Source: Altererythrobacter sp. CAU 1644
GTDB taxonomy: Bacteria > Pseudomonadota > Alphaproteobacteria > Sphingomonadales > Sphingomonadaceae
Assembly: GCF_029623755.1 (NCBI RefSeq)
Contig: NZ_CP121106.1
Span: forward strand, 1,313,001-1,377,000
Direction of reading: 5' to 3'
DNA length: 64,000 nt
Positions 35,022-43,538 of this stretch are shown here, one piece after another. Positions within the stretch are counted from its first letter, which is position 1, and each line of letters opens with the position of its first letter. Made by a program: the position numbers and the translations under genes. The notes beneath the pieces are model-generated. The model saw only the letters and a program-made list of their open reading frames with translations. It was not told where the DNA came from and did not search any database.

Positions 35022-35792
35022 GTGGCACATCCGCATCGCCAGATCGACGTGTTCGTTGGCCCGGGAGCGCGCGGCAATCCTGCGGGTGTAGTCGTACTGC
35101 ATGCCCCGCTTGCCGAGGCGGAGATGCAGGCGCAGGCACGGCAGCTCGGCCTTCCGGCGACCGCCTTCGTGGCGTCGGAACCACATGGCGGAGCGCACGA
35201 CATCCGCTGGTTCGCACCCCAACGAGAGATCGCGCTTTGTGGCCATGGTGCGCTTGCGGCCGGGTCCGTGCTGCTGTCTCAGGGCGCGCGCTCGGTTATC
35301 TTGCGTTCGGGCGAGGGCCGCTTGCTTGAAGTTCGACGGGCCGACGGCGATGGCGGATTTGCGCTGGCCTTGTCGGGCATCCCGACTAAGCCGCGCGCGC
35401 AGCCCGAGATACCGGCGATGCTCGGCGCGCAGCCGCTCGAAACGCTTTGGAACGAGCGGGGCTATGCGCTCGCCATCTTCGCCAGCGCCGCGGATGTACG
35501 TTCGCTGGCGCCGGACTTGGAAGCTGCGCATGCACTTGGAACCGTGCAGGTCATCGCCACGGCACGGTCGAAGGAGGAAGGCTACGATATTGTCAGCCGG
35601 GTGTTCTCGGGCGGCAAGGAAGACGCTGCGACCGGCTCGGCCCACGCCGTCCTCGCGACTTATTGGTGCGAACGGCTGGGGTGCGATTCGCTCACAGCCT
35701 ATCAGGCGAGTGCGCGCGGAGGGCGCCTGTCCTGCCGGCTTGACGGCGAGCGCGTGTGGATCGGCGGCGCGCTGCGCGAGGCGGGCAGTTAG
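35022..35792 (+). CDS. PhzF family isomerase-like protein
   Basis: PhzF-family protein of 256 aa. QIDVFVGPGARGNPAGVVVLHAPLAEAEMQ is the conserved start (the family Asn-Pro-Ala-x-Val with the catalytic-region Glu further on), APQREIALCGHGALAAGSVL gives the CGHxT/A-like motif, and SRVFSGGKEDAATGSAHAVLATYW is the second half signature (EDPATGSA in most members). Physiological substrate unknown. The start is GTG 8 bases after the CDF stop. Confidence 0.85.
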   Translation: MAHPHRQIDVFVGPGARGNPAGVVVLHAPLAEAEMQAQARQLGLPATAFVASEPHGGAHDIRWFAPQREIALCGHGALAAGSVLLSQGARSVILRSGEGRLLEVRRADGDGGFALALSGIPTKPRAQPEIPAMLGAQPLETLWNERGYALAIFASAADVRSLAPDLEAAHALGTVQVIATARSKEEGYDIVSRVFSGGKEDAATGSAHAVLATYWCERLGCDSLTAYQASARGGRLSCRLDGERVWIGGALREAGS

Positions 35793-36928
35793 CGCTCGGG
35801 GTAGAGTTCGAGCACGTCGGCCATTTCGCCCTTCAGTACGCTGCGTTGCGCGGAATCCGAATGACCCAGCCGGACCAGCGTCACGCGCTGGCTTGGCGAG
35901 ACCCAGACAAACTGGCCCATGTGGCCGCTAAGGCCAAACAGGCTTGCGGGCGCCCGATCCGGGATCAATGTGTGGGTCACGTCCGAACCAGGCTGGCGGA
36001 ACTCGCGGTTGAGCCAGGTCTGGAACCCGTATTGCGGTGATCGCGGACTCGGCGTGATCATCAGCTCGATCCACTTGCGCGGGACAAGCTGTTCGCCGCC
36101 CGGCGCGCGCCCCTTGCGCCGCAGCATCTCGCCCAGCTTCGCCCAGTCGCGCGCGGTGCCGTGGATCAGGCTGCCGCCCACTAGCGTGCCCGAGGCGTCG
36201 AACTCGGGGACCATGCTGTCCATCCCGAGCGGTCCGAACAGCCGCGCCTCGAGATAATCGGCCACCGCCTTGCGCCGGACGTCCGGATCCTTGCTGTCGG
36301 TCAGAACCCGCGCCGCGATATCGGCCAGGATCACGCTGGTGTTGGAGGAGTATTCGAACTTCGCGCCCGGCTCGGCCTCGAGCGGCTGTTCTTCCGCCCA
36401 GCGCGCCATATCGTCGCGCCCATCGAGGAACAGCATGCGCACCTCGTCCGATTCATATGGCGGGTCGCCCGATTCGGTGTGGCGCAGGCCCGAGCGCATC
36501 TGGAGCAGGTGGCGCAGGGTGATCTCGCCGCGGGCATCCCCGGGCCGCTGCCATTGGGGAATGGGCGCGCTCTCGTCGAGCCGGAGCCTCCCGTCAGCAA
36601 CCAGCATGCCGATCATGACCGCGGTCACCGTCTTGGCCATCGACCAGCTGACAAAGCGGGTCTCGGGCCCGTAGCCTTGCGCATAGCGTTCGGCCGCGAT
36701 CTTGCCGTCGGCCATCACTATGATCGCGCGGGTTTCGCCCAGCCCCTCCGTCGTGAAAAGCTCATCGACCTGGCGTGCGAGATCTTCGGTCGGAGCGCCG
36801 GCATCACTGGCCACTGCGGCGAGCGCTTCCTCGGACAGCGGCGGTTCGGCGGGCGGTGCATCGCCGCATCCAAACAGGGCTGGCAGCAGGGCAAGTGTGG
36901 CGATAGTGGAGGGCGACCGCATTTTCAT
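35789..36928 (-). CDS. Serine hydrolase, beta-lactamase/class C family lipoprotein
   Basis: Beta-lactamase-like serine hydrolase of 379 aa with a lipoprotein signal ending LFGC (Cys21). The active-site S-x-x-K is FVSWSMAKTVTAVMIG, the second motif is YSSNTSVILADIA (Y-x-N), and the region around GLSGHMGQFVWV replaces the third motif. Substrate unknown; such proteins are often esterases or peptidases. GAGGGAGG lies six bases upstream of the ATG at 36928, so the longer frame to 36964 is not used here. It converges with the PhzF gene by 4 bases. Confidence 0.83.
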   Translation of the reverse strand: MKMRSPSTIATLALLPALFGCGDAPPAEPPLSEEALAAVASDAGAPTEDLARQVDELFTTEGLGETRAIIVMADGKIAAERYAQGYGPETRFVSWSMAKTVTAVMIGMLVADGRLRLDESAPIPQWQRPGDARGEITLRHLLQMRSGLRHTESGDPPYESDEVRMLFLDGRDDMARWAEEQPLEAEPGAKFEYSSNTSVILADIAARVLTDSKDPDVRRKAVADYLEARLFGPLGMDSMVPEFDASGTLVGGSLIHGTARDWAKLGEMLRRKGRAPGGEQLVPRKWIELMITPSPRSPQYGFQTWLNREFRQPGSDVTHTLIPDRAPASLFGLSGHMGQFVWVSPSQRVTLVRLGHSDSAQRSVLKGEMADVLELYPER

Positions 36929-36963
36929 GGCCGCCTCCCTCGCGCAAGGAATCACGATTCGCA

Positions 36964-37314
36964 ATGGCTAAAGCCCGTACCCGTAGTGCCGCCCCCCGCT
37001 CGAGCCGGGGACCGTGGATCGCACTGGTGATACTCACGATCCTGGCCGCCGCGGCGTGGTACTATCGCGCGCCCGCCACCGGCTATGCCAATGCCGCGAC
37101 CGCCTATTCCGCGCGGGTCGCCTGTTCGTGCCGCTTCGTTGCCGGGCGCAGCCTCGAGGATTGCAAGAAGGACAAGATCGCGGGGATGGAACTGGTCACC
37201 CTGGTCGACGATCCGCAGGCCAGGAGCGTCACCGCTCGCTTTCCCCTGATCTCCTCCGATACGGCCACCTACCGCAAGGGCTATGGCTGCGTGCTGCAGA
37301 AATGGGATAGCTAG
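36964..37314 (+). CDS. Small membrane-anchored protein of unknown function
   Basis: 116-residue protein, not recognised. A basic N-terminus (MAKARTRSAAPRSSRG) precedes one membrane helix (WIALVILTILAAAAWYY). The exported part has four cysteines (VACSCRFVAGRSLEDCKKD and GYGCVLQKW) that could form disulfides. AAGGA lies about 13 bases upstream. It is divergent from the serine hydrolase with only 35 bases between the starts and convergent with mnmA downstream. Confidence 0.65.
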   Translation: MAKARTRSAAPRSSRGPWIALVILTILAAAAWYYRAPATGYANAATAYSARVACSCRFVAGRSLEDCKKDKIAGMELVTLVDDPQARSVTARFPLISSDTATYRKGYGCVLQKWDS

Positions 37315-37321
37315 CGCGCGC

Positions 37322-38476
37322 TTACGCGGCGCTTTCGGTTGCGTCGATCCAGCCACCGCCGACGACCCGGTTTCCGGCATAGATCACCGCCGCCTGGCCC
37401 GGCGCAACGCCATATTCCGGTTCGGCGAAGCGGATTGTCGTCGTCGCGCCTTCGCCCAACGGACCCTCGAGCGTGACGGGCGCGGGCTTGGCAAGGCTGC
37501 GAACCTTTGCGGTTAGTTGCACATCAGGGAGCGGCCCAATACGGTTGGTTTCGATGATCGTGGCTGCCTGGGTTGCAAGCATGCGCTTGGGGCCGACCCG
37601 CACTTCGCCCGCTTCGGCATCGAGCCCGACCACATAGAGCGGTTCGGGCTGTCCCCCGATCTCGAGCCCGCGACGCTGGCCGACAGTGTAGTGGACGATG
37701 CCCTTGTGCTCGCCCAGTGTCTCGCCGCTCTGGGCATGGACGATCGCGCCCGGCCTCCCGCCTTCGGGCCGCAGCTTCTTGACGATCTTGGCGTAGTCAC
37801 CGTCGGGCACGAAACAGATGTCCTGGCTGTCAGGCTTCGCCGCATTGCGCAGCCCTGCTTCCTCGGCCAGCCGCCGCACCTCGGTCTTGGGCAGGCCGCC
37901 CAAGGGAAAACGCAGATAGTCGAGCTGGTCCTCGGTCGTCGCATAGAGGAAGTAGGACTGGTCGCGCGAAAGATCCTCGGCGCGGTGCAGTTCGGGCCCT
38001 GCCGCACCCATCACGCGGCGGACATAGTGCCCTGTTGCCAGACAATCTGCGCCCAGTTCCCGCGCCATGCGGAACAGATCCGTGAACTTTGGCCCCATAT
38101 TGCAGCGAATACAGGGTACGGGGGTGCGTCCGGCTAGGTACTCGTCGGCGAACTGCTCGACCACTTCTTCGCGAAAGGCGCTCTCGTGGTCGAACACGTA
38201 ATGCGCAATGCCGAGACGATCGGCGACCTGCCGCGCGTCGTGGATATCGTCGCCCGCGCAGCAGGCGCCCTTGCGGCCCGTCGCTGCGCCATAATCATAG
38301 AGCTGGAGCGTGATACCGATCACTTCGGCTCCACTGGCCGCCGCGAGCGCCGCCACCACCGACGAATCGACCCCCCCGCTCATCGCCACGACGATGCGGC
38401 TTTCGCCCGCCGGCTTGGGCAGGTCGAACAGGGCCGCGGCATCGAGCCCGGCGGAAAAGATCGGCATGTCGGTCAT
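37322..38476 (-). CDS. mnmA: tRNA-specific 2-thiouridylase
   Basis: MnmA of 384 aa, which makes 2-thiouridine at position 34 of tRNAs for Lys, Glu and Gln. The ATP PP-loop is [16 protein letters not shown] near residue 33; [14 protein letters not shown] near residue 130 carries the first catalytic Cys, and [15 protein letters not shown] near residue 227 the second. [21 protein letters not shown] is the conserved C-terminal core. It ends seven bases from the convergent 116-residue gene. Confidence 0.95.
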   Translation of the reverse strand: MTDMPIFSAGLDAAALFDLPKPAGESRIVVAMSGGVDSSVVAALAAASGAEVIGITLQLYDYGAATGRKGACCAGDDIHDARQVADRLGIAHYVFDHESAFREEVVEQFADEYLAGRTPVPCIRCNMGPKFTDLFRMARELGADCLATGHYVRRVMGAAGPELHRAEDLSRDQSYFLYATTEDQLDYLRFPLGGLPKTEVRRLAEEAGLRNAAKPDSQDICFVPDGDYAKIVKKLRPEGGRPGAIVHAQSGETLGEHKGIVHYTVGQRRGLEIGGQPEPLYVVGLDAEAGEVRVGPKRMLATQAATIIETNRIGPLPDVQLTAKVRSLAKPAPVTLEGPLGEGATTTIRFAEPEYGVAPGQAAVIYAGNRVVGGGWIDATESAA

Positions 38477-38584
38477 GGACGGGCGGCCCTTACACGCGCC
38501 GCGCGCCCATATCCAGAGGCAAGCGCGCCGAGAGTGAACCCGCGTGAACGCTCACTCCGCGACCCCGGCTTATTACTAAGGCCG

Positions 38585-38603
38585 GGTAAATTGCGGATTT
38601 ACC
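38585..38603. promoter_or_regulatory. Inverted repeat upstream of the small gene and sciP
   Basis: Arms GGTAAA and TTTACC are separated by 7 bases (TTGCGGA), centred about 45 bases before the gene at 38638. The 7-base spacer recalls CtrA sites (TTAA-N7-TTAA), but the half-sites do not match, so it is only a candidate operator. Confidence 0.4.
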
Positions 38604-38637
38604 GTATGTTGAGGTGCGCGGATGTAGAACGCCTCTC

Positions 38638-38940
38638 ATGTTCGAAGGAAACCCCATCTCAGCGGCTTCGATTCCGCATGGCGACGGTACCGCGCTCAGG
38701 GCGATCGGCTGGAGCGAGCTCACCGCTCGCATCAACGCCGCACGCGACCTGCGCCAGGTTCTGCGGCGGGACAGTGCGACTTTCGTTGCCAGTTTCGGCG
38801 ATGCTGCCGCAGGCTTCTTTGCCGAGCTGGGGGATGGAAAACAGGCTGTTAACCTTGATGCTTTAGGGCATTGCAAATCTACCCGGCGCATGGACGTCGA
38901 TAGCGAAGGTGACGCGGCAACAGGCGACCGAGAGAAATAG
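38638..38940 (+). CDS. Small protein of unknown function preceding sciP
   Basis: 100-residue protein (MFEGNPISAASIPHGDGTAL...), not recognised. It is Ala- and Asp-rich, with no membrane segment; the C-terminal third (KSTRRMDVDSEGDAATGDREK) is charged and probably flexible. An upstream ATG at 38614 would add 8 residues. Its stop codon abuts the sciP ATG with no gap, which suggests cotranscription and translational coupling. A short His/Arg-rich frame on the opposite strand (38490-39053) is considered its shadow. Confidence 0.55.
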   Translation: MFEGNPISAASIPHGDGTALRAIGWSELTARINAARDLRQVLRRDSATFVASFGDAAAGFFAELGDGKQAVNLDALGHCKSTRRMDVDSEGDAATGDREK

Positions 38941-39240
38941 ATGATCGAAAACCAAAACATTCGACCTGCACAGGTTATCGGCCCGCTCGGGGAGCCGTTG
39001 ACGATCGCCGACCTTCCGTCGCCGAACACCAAGCGGTGGGTGGTGCGGCGCAAGGCCGAGGTCGTTGCAGCCGTTAACGGTGGGCTGCTGACGATCGACG
39101 AAGTGCTCGAGCGCTACAATCTGACGCTCGAAGAATTCGCTTCGTGGCAGCGTGCGGTCGACCGTTCGGGCATGCAGGGCCTGCGTGTCACGCGTATCCA
39201 GCACTACCGCGACCTCTACGAGCGCCAGCTCAAGTACTGA
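38941..39240 (+). CDS. sciP: SciP-type CtrA inhibitor (DUF1153)
   Basis: DUF1153 protein of 99 aa, matching SciP, the small helix-turn-helix factor that in Caulobacter binds CtrA and blocks its activation of transcription after division. Conserved stretches are IGPLGEPLTIADLPSPNTKRWVVRRKAEVVAAVNGGLLTIDEVLERYNLTLEEFASWQRAVDRSGMQGLRVTRIQHYRDLY. Full length for the family. It is a strong marker of an alphaproteobacterium with CtrA-type cell-cycle control. Its start directly abuts the upstream gene's stop. Confidence 0.93.
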   Translation: MIENQNIRPAQVIGPLGEPLTIADLPSPNTKRWVVRRKAEVVAAVNGGLLTIDEVLERYNLTLEEFASWQRAVDRSGMQGLRVTRIQHYRDLYERQLKY

Positions 39241-39265
39241 TACAAGAAATTCTTGAGAAGCGTTG

Positions 39266-39294
39266 AAGCGGCGCGCCCTTGGGCGGCTCCGCTT
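39266..39294 (+). terminator. Probable terminator after sciP
   Basis: Imperfect stem 25 bases after the sciP stop: AAGCGG pairs with CCGCTT and inner GCCC pairs with GGGC across a TT loop; a T-rich stretch TTTCTGTATT follows. The rest of the gap to rmlA (to 39461) shows nothing else clear. Confidence 0.5.
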
Positions 39295-39461
39295 TCTGTA
39301 TTCGCTCTATGTCTGTTATCTCGTCGGTCGGGCTGCGCAGAACTGCGGAAACTTCAGCAATCCATCTCGCCTGAAGGTGGATCGGAAGCCGCAGCACGCT
39401 ATAGCACGCCGAACCGCTCACCGGGTCGCATTTGGCCCCGGGGCGGTGGAGGAGCTTCGCC

Positions 39462-40343
39462 GTGAAGGGCATCATTCTGGCAGGGGGAAATGGCACAAGG
39501 CTCTATCCCGCCACTGTGTCCCTGTCGAAACAGCTGCTGCCAATCTTCGACAAACCGATGATCTATTACCCGCTGTCGGTGCTGATGCTTGCGGGGATCC
39601 GTCAAATCCTCATCATCTCGACACCCCGCGATCTCCCCCGCTTTCGCGAGTTGCTCGGCGATGGCGCGGATTTCGGAATTGAACTGTCCTATGCCGAACA
39701 GGCCGAACCCGGCGGGATTGCGGAAGCCTTTCTGATCGGGGCGGATTTCCTCGCCGGCGGACCAAGTGCGCTGATCCTCGGCGACAACATTTACTACGGC
39801 GAAAAGCTCGGGACCAAATTTCGATTGGCGGCTGAAGCTGCAATGGGCGGAGGCGCGAGTATCTTCGCCTACCAGGTCGATGACCCGGGCCGCTACGGCG
39901 TCGTCACCTTCGACGCAGGAGACGGTCGGGCTACCAGCATCGAGGAGAAGCCTGCTGTCCCCCAGTCCGACTGGGCTGTGACCGGGCTCTATTTCCACGA
40001 CAAGGATGTGGTCGAGGTCGCAAGGTCCATCCGCCCTTCGCCACGCGGAGAATTGGAGATTACCGACGTAAACCGCCACTACCTCGAACAAGGCAGGCTA
40101 AATGTCACCCAATTGGGCCGTGGCTATGCCTGGCTCGACACCGGGACGCACGAAAGCCTCCACGAAGCATCGAGTTTCGTTCAGACAATCGAGAAGCGCA
40201 CCGGGATCAAGATCGCCTGCCTCGAGGAAGTCGCCTGGCGACAAGGCTGGCTGGACGATGAGGCCGTTGCGGCGAGGGCGCACAAGTTCGATGCTACCAC
40301 CTATGGCGCCTACCTGCGCAAGTTGATCGCGGGGCGAATGTGA
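39462..40343 (+). CDS. rmlA: Glucose-1-phosphate thymidylyltransferase
   Basis: RmlA of 293 aa, joining dTTP and glucose 1-phosphate to dTDP-glucose, the first step to dTDP-L-rhamnose. The signature [36 protein letters not shown] is near the start, LGDNIYYG near residue 110, and [12 protein letters not shown] and [13 protein letters not shown] later. The start is GTG at 39462 (VKGIILAGG) with GGAG about ten bases upstream; the frame is open back to 39432 but that part is not family-like. It overlaps rmlC by 4 bases. Confidence 0.93.
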   Translation: MKGIILAGGNGTRLYPATVSLSKQLLPIFDKPMIYYPLSVLMLAGIRQILIISTPRDLPRFRELLGDGADFGIELSYAEQAEPGGIAEAFLIGADFLAGGPSALILGDNIYYGEKLGTKFRLAAEAAMGGGASIFAYQVDDPGRYGVVTFDAGDGRATSIEEKPAVPQSDWAVTGLYFHDKDVVEVARSIRPSPRGELEITDVNRHYLEQGRLNVTQLGRGYAWLDTGTHESLHEASSFVQTIEKRTGIKIACLEEVAWRQGWLDDEAVAARAHKFDATTYGAYLRKLIAGRM

Positions 40344-40915
40344 CGAGCATCAGGCGCCTTGCAATTCCCGAACTGATGGAAATTGTGCCCTCGAAGTTCG
40401 ACGACGAGCGGGGGTTCTTTTCCGAAGTATTCAATCACGCTGAATTAGCCTGTGAGGGCATTGAAATAGCTTGGGTGCAGGACAATCATGCCTATTCCGC
40501 GCTGCCGGGAACGGTTCGCGGACTGCATTTCCAGATCCCGCCTTTCGCGCAAAACAAGCTTGTAAGGGTAACACGCGGCGCGATCCTCGACGTCGCGGTC
40601 GATCTACGGCGCGGGTCTCGGACTTACGGCACGAGCGTGACGCTCGAGCTTTCGGCCGAAGCGTGGAACCAGTTGCTGGTGCCGATCGGCTTCGCGCACG
40701 GTTATATGACGCTCGAACCCGATACCGAGGTGCTTTACAAGGTGAGCGCTCATTGGTCGGCCGAGCACGAGAGAACCCTTCGCTGGAACGATCCGGATCT
40801 TGCAATTCCGTGGCCCGATCCTGGAGTGGAGGTGACATTGTCTGAGAAAGACTCGGATGCGCTGTTCTTGCGCGAAATCGACAGCCCCTTCCGCAGTGAC
40901 GAGATGGCAGGCTGA
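40340..40915 (+). CDS. rmlC: dTDP-4-dehydrorhamnose 3,5-epimerase
   Basis: RmlC of 191 aa, a cupin epimerase. The conserved [13 protein letters not shown] near residue 18, [42 protein letters not shown] with the catalytic His in RGLHFQ, and [43 protein letters not shown] are all present. It starts GTG overlapping rmlA by 4 bases and ends TGATG with rmlB. Confidence 0.93.
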   Translation: MTSIRRLAIPELMEIVPSKFDDERGFFSEVFNHAELACEGIEIAWVQDNHAYSALPGTVRGLHFQIPPFAQNKLVRVTRGAILDVAVDLRRGSRTYGTSVTLELSAEAWNQLLVPIGFAHGYMTLEPDTEVLYKVSAHWSAEHERTLRWNDPDLAIPWPDPGVEVTLSEKDSDALFLREIDSPFRSDEMAG

Positions 40916-41970
40916 TGCAGAGGATTCTCGTAACCGGAGGAGCAGGATTCATTGGATCGGCGGTGGTTCGCAGGCTCGTAGGCAAGGGGCGGCACGTCGT
41001 GACTCTCGACAAGCTGACTTATGCCGGGAATCTCTCAAGCTTGAAGGCCGTTGCCGCTTCGCCGAACCATCGGTTTGTGCAGGGCGACATTGCCGACCGT
41101 GCGCTGGTCTCGAACCTGCTTCGCGAGGAGCGGATCGAGGCGGTGATGCACCTTGCTGCTGAAAGCCACGTCGACCGGTCGATCGACGGCCCGGCGGAAT
41201 TCGTTCAAACCAATGTCGTTGGGACCTGCGGCTTGCTCGACGCGGCGCTCGAGTACTGGCGCGAACTCGATATGCCGCGCCGCGAAGCGTTTCGCTTCCA
41301 TCACGTCTCGACCGACGAAGTCTTCGGAGATCTGCCTTTCGATGGTTCTCCGTTCAGCGAGGAAACGCCATACGCGCCCCGCTCTCCCTACGCGGCCTCC
41401 AAGGCGGCGAGCGACCACTTCGTGCGCGCGTGGCATGCGACATACGGCTTCCCCATTGTTCTTTCCAATTGCGCGAACAATTACGGACCTTACCAATTCC
41501 CCGAGAAGCTGATCCCGCTCGCTGTTCTCAACGCCTTGGAAGGAAAGGCGATTCCCATCTACGGGTCGGGTCTGAACATTCGCGACTGGATATATATCGA
41601 TGATCACGCAGCAGCACTTGAGGCTGTGCTGACGAGAGGGTCGGTCGGGACAAGCTATAACGTTGGGGCAAGGCAGGAACGCACCAATCTCGCCGTAGTC
41701 GAGGCAATCTGCGAACGCCTCGATGCGAAAGTGCCTCGTGGCGATGGTAGGTCCTACAGCGAGCTCATCGCGATGGTAGCAGACCGTCCCGGTCATGATC
41801 GGCGCTATGCGATCGAACCGACCAGGATAGAGCGCGAGCTCGGCTGGAGACCGGAGGTTGGTTTTGCCCGCGGGCTCGAAATGACGGTCGACTGGTATCT
41901 CGATAACCAGTGGTGGTGGGCGCCGATCCGCTCGGGAAAAAATGCCGGCGAGCGCGTTGGGTTCGGCTGA
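40915..41970 (+). CDS. rmlB: dTDP-glucose 4,6-dehydratase
   Basis: RmlB of 351 aa, extended short-chain dehydrogenase. NAD loop ILVTGGAGFIGSAVVR, LDKLTYAGNLSSL near residue 31, AAESHVDRSIDGP near residue 80, catalytic STDEVFGDLPFDG and YAASKAASDHFVRA (Y-x3-K), then NCANNYGPYQFPEKLIPL and RDWIYIDDHAAALE. It turns dTDP-glucose into the 4-keto-6-deoxy sugar used by RmlC and RmlD. Start shares its A with the rmlC stop (TGATG); 5 bases separate it from rmlD. Confidence 0.95.
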   Translation: MQRILVTGGAGFIGSAVVRRLVGKGRHVVTLDKLTYAGNLSSLKAVAASPNHRFVQGDIADRALVSNLLREERIEAVMHLAAESHVDRSIDGPAEFVQTNVVGTCGLLDAALEYWRELDMPRREAFRFHHVSTDEVFGDLPFDGSPFSEETPYAPRSPYAASKAASDHFVRAWHATYGFPIVLSNCANNYGPYQFPEKLIPLAVLNALEGKAIPIYGSGLNIRDWIYIDDHAAALEAVLTRGSVGTSYNVGARQERTNLAVVEAICERLDAKVPRGDGRSYSELIAMVADRPGHDRRYAIEPTRIERELGWRPEVGFARGLEMTVDWYLDNQWWWAPIRSGKNAGERVGFG

Positions 41971-41975
41971 GGCAG

Positions 41976-42902
41976 ATGGCGCGAATTCTTGTAACCGGGA
42001 GAGACGGACAGGTCGCGAGATCCCTAGCATCGCCATTGCTCGTACCGGAGCTGCACGGGCACCAAGTGATGTTCGCCGCCCGCCCGGAGTTCGACCTGGC
42101 CGACGCGAGAAGTATCGAACGCACGATCGATAGGACGCAGCCAGACATTATCTTCAGTGCGGCCGCCTACACCGACGTCGAGCGCGCCGAAGATGAGCCC
42201 GAACTGGCAATGGCCATCAACGCAAGGGCGCCTGGCGTGATCGGCCACTGTGCGTATCGGATGGGCGCGCGGGTAATCCATCTATCCACCGATTACGTGT
42301 TCTCGGGAGAGGGAACGCGCCCTTGGCGCGAGGAGGATCCTGTCGGTCCTGTGAACGCCTATGGGGAGAGCAAGCTGGCAGGCGAGCAGTCGCTGGCAGC
42401 TTCGGGCGCTGATCATTGCATCCTTCGAACGTCCTGGCTCCACAGCCCTTTCGGAAAGAATTTCGTCAAAACGATACTTGGTTTGGCGACCGAACGAGGC
42501 GAGGTCAGTGTGGTGGATGATCAATTCGGCAATCCCACGTCGGCCGTGGATGTCGCACGCGCCTTGCTGACAATCACGCGCCAGTGGGACATGGCTGCGA
42601 GGCGGGGATCGAACCGGACCTACCATCTTGCCGGTCAAACGGCGTTATCCCGGGCGGAATTCGCCGTAGCGATACTTCGCCAAAGTCGGCAACTGGGCGG
42701 CCCGACCTGCGCTGTGAACCCGATTTGCTCTATCGCCTATCCGTCGCGCGCGCGCCGACCAGGCAACTCACGCATGGACAGCTCGCTATTCCTTGACAGC
42801 TTCGGCTACTCGCCGCGCGATTTCGGTGCCGCACTGGCCGAAACCGTTGCTGCGTCGCTTGGCCTCGTGTCGAGGCAGGATCAAAGCCGACGGCACGACT
42901 AA
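41976..42902 (+). CDS. rmlD: dTDP-4-dehydrorhamnose reductase
   Basis: RmlD of 308 aa, the NAD(P)H reductase that completes dTDP-L-rhamnose. MARILVTGRDGQVARSLA is the cofactor loop (Arg replaces the more common Gly/Asn after TG), FSAAAYTDVERAEDEP, HLSTDYVFSGEG and AYGESKLAGEQSL (Y-x3-K) follow, then RTSWLHSPFGKNFVKTIL. The start at 41976 is chosen over the open frame from 41910, which falls in rmlB. Last gene of the rmlACBD cassette. Confidence 0.93.
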   Translation: MARILVTGRDGQVARSLASPLLVPELHGHQVMFAARPEFDLADARSIERTIDRTQPDIIFSAAAYTDVERAEDEPELAMAINARAPGVIGHCAYRMGARVIHLSTDYVFSGEGTRPWREEDPVGPVNAYGESKLAGEQSLAASGADHCILRTSWLHSPFGKNFVKTILGLATERGEVSVVDDQFGNPTSAVDVARALLTITRQWDMAARRGSNRTYHLAGQTALSRAEFAVAILRQSRQLGGPTCAVNPICSIAYPSRARRPGNSRMDSSLFLDSFGYSPRDFGAALAETVAASLGLVSRQDQSRRHD

Positions 42903-42984
42903 GGGCCTGTTTCTGCAGGGCGCAGTTTCAGGTAGGAAGTCCATCTCGGTCGCACATCCCATTGTAACATCGACTGCGCCTCCG

Positions 42985-43009
42985 GGAACGGCTTGCATTC
43001 CTAGCCGTT
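42985..43009 (+). promoter_or_regulatory. EcfG-type general stress promoter
   Basis: GGAAC at 42985-42989, a 16-base spacer, and CGTT at 43006-43009 match the alphaproteobacterial EcfG (general stress sigma factor) consensus exactly. It lies 39 bases upstream of the GlsB-type gene, which has AGGAGG before its ATG. Confidence 0.7.
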
Positions 43010-43048
43010 TGTAGCTCCAAGTACCCGAATAACAGGAGGAGTAGGGTT

Positions 43049-43315
43049 ATGGGTTGGATTATTGCGCTTATCGTAGGCGGCGTTGCCGGTTGGCTAGCTA
43101 GCCTCGTCATGAATCGCGATGCCTCGATGGGCATCTTCTGGAATATCGTCGTTGGCTGTGTCGGCTCTGTGGTCGGCAATCTTATCGCGCGCCCGTTGCT
43201 CGGCATCGGCGGCAGCGTGCAGGAATTCTCGCTCGTCGGACTGGTTATCGCTGTGGTCGGCGCCGTGGTTCTGCTCGGCATCGTCAACCTGATCCAGCGT
43301 GGTCGCGTACGGTAA
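43049..43315 (+). CDS. GlsB/YeaQ/YmgE family stress membrane protein
   Basis: Small membrane protein of 88 aa of the transglycosylase-associated (GlsB/YeaQ) family. Three hydrophobic segments: MGWIIALIVGGVAGWLASLVM, GIFWNIVVGCVGSVVGNLIA, and FSLVGLVIAVVGAVVLLGIVNLI, with the Gly-rich spacing of the family. It is linked to envelope and general stress; biochemical role unknown. A strong ribosome site (AGGAGG) and an EcfG-type promoter lie upstream, a terminator downstream, so it is a single-gene stress unit. Confidence 0.9.
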   Translation: MGWIIALIVGGVAGWLASLVMNRDASMGIFWNIVVGCVGSVVGNLIARPLLGIGGSVQEFSLVGLVIAVVGAVVLLGIVNLIQRGRVR

Positions 43316-43343
43316 CAACCGAAAAAGACGCTGAAATCACATG

Positions 43344-43371
43344 GGGCGGGGCAGCTTTGGCTGCTCCGCCC
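43344..43371 (+). terminator. Intrinsic terminator after the GlsB-type gene
   Basis: A 12-bp stem (GGGCGGGGCAGC with GCTGCTCCGCCC, one G-T pair) closes a TTTG loop, 28 bases after the stop; TTCGTATTTG follows. Confidence 0.75.
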
Positions 43372-43416
43372 TTCGTATTTGTGGTATCAGCCCTGCCTTA
43401 AGCCCCTCGTCGGGAA

Positions 43417-43445
43417 GCAATGTCGCTCGTCGAGCGACGCATTGC
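43417..43445. promoter_or_regulatory. Long inverted repeat upstream of the RND efflux genes
   Basis: GCAATG-TCGCTCG pairs with CGAGCGA-CATTGC across a single T, with a two-base bulge (CG): 13 pairs in 29 bases. It lies about 94 bases before the adaptor gene and after the previous gene's terminator. No T run follows. A repressor operator for the efflux operon is the likeliest role. Confidence 0.45.
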
Positions 43446-43538
43446 CCCGCCACAAGGGCGTGACTAATAGGGATTGCGCGCGGTGAGTTATGAGTCTAAC
43501 ACACCCTCTGCATTTCCGAGGGCCCCAAAGGATCGGCC

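Noticed and set aside
38490..39053. 187-codon minus-strand frame over the small gene and sciP
   Set aside because: Antisense to sciP, which is a firm family match.
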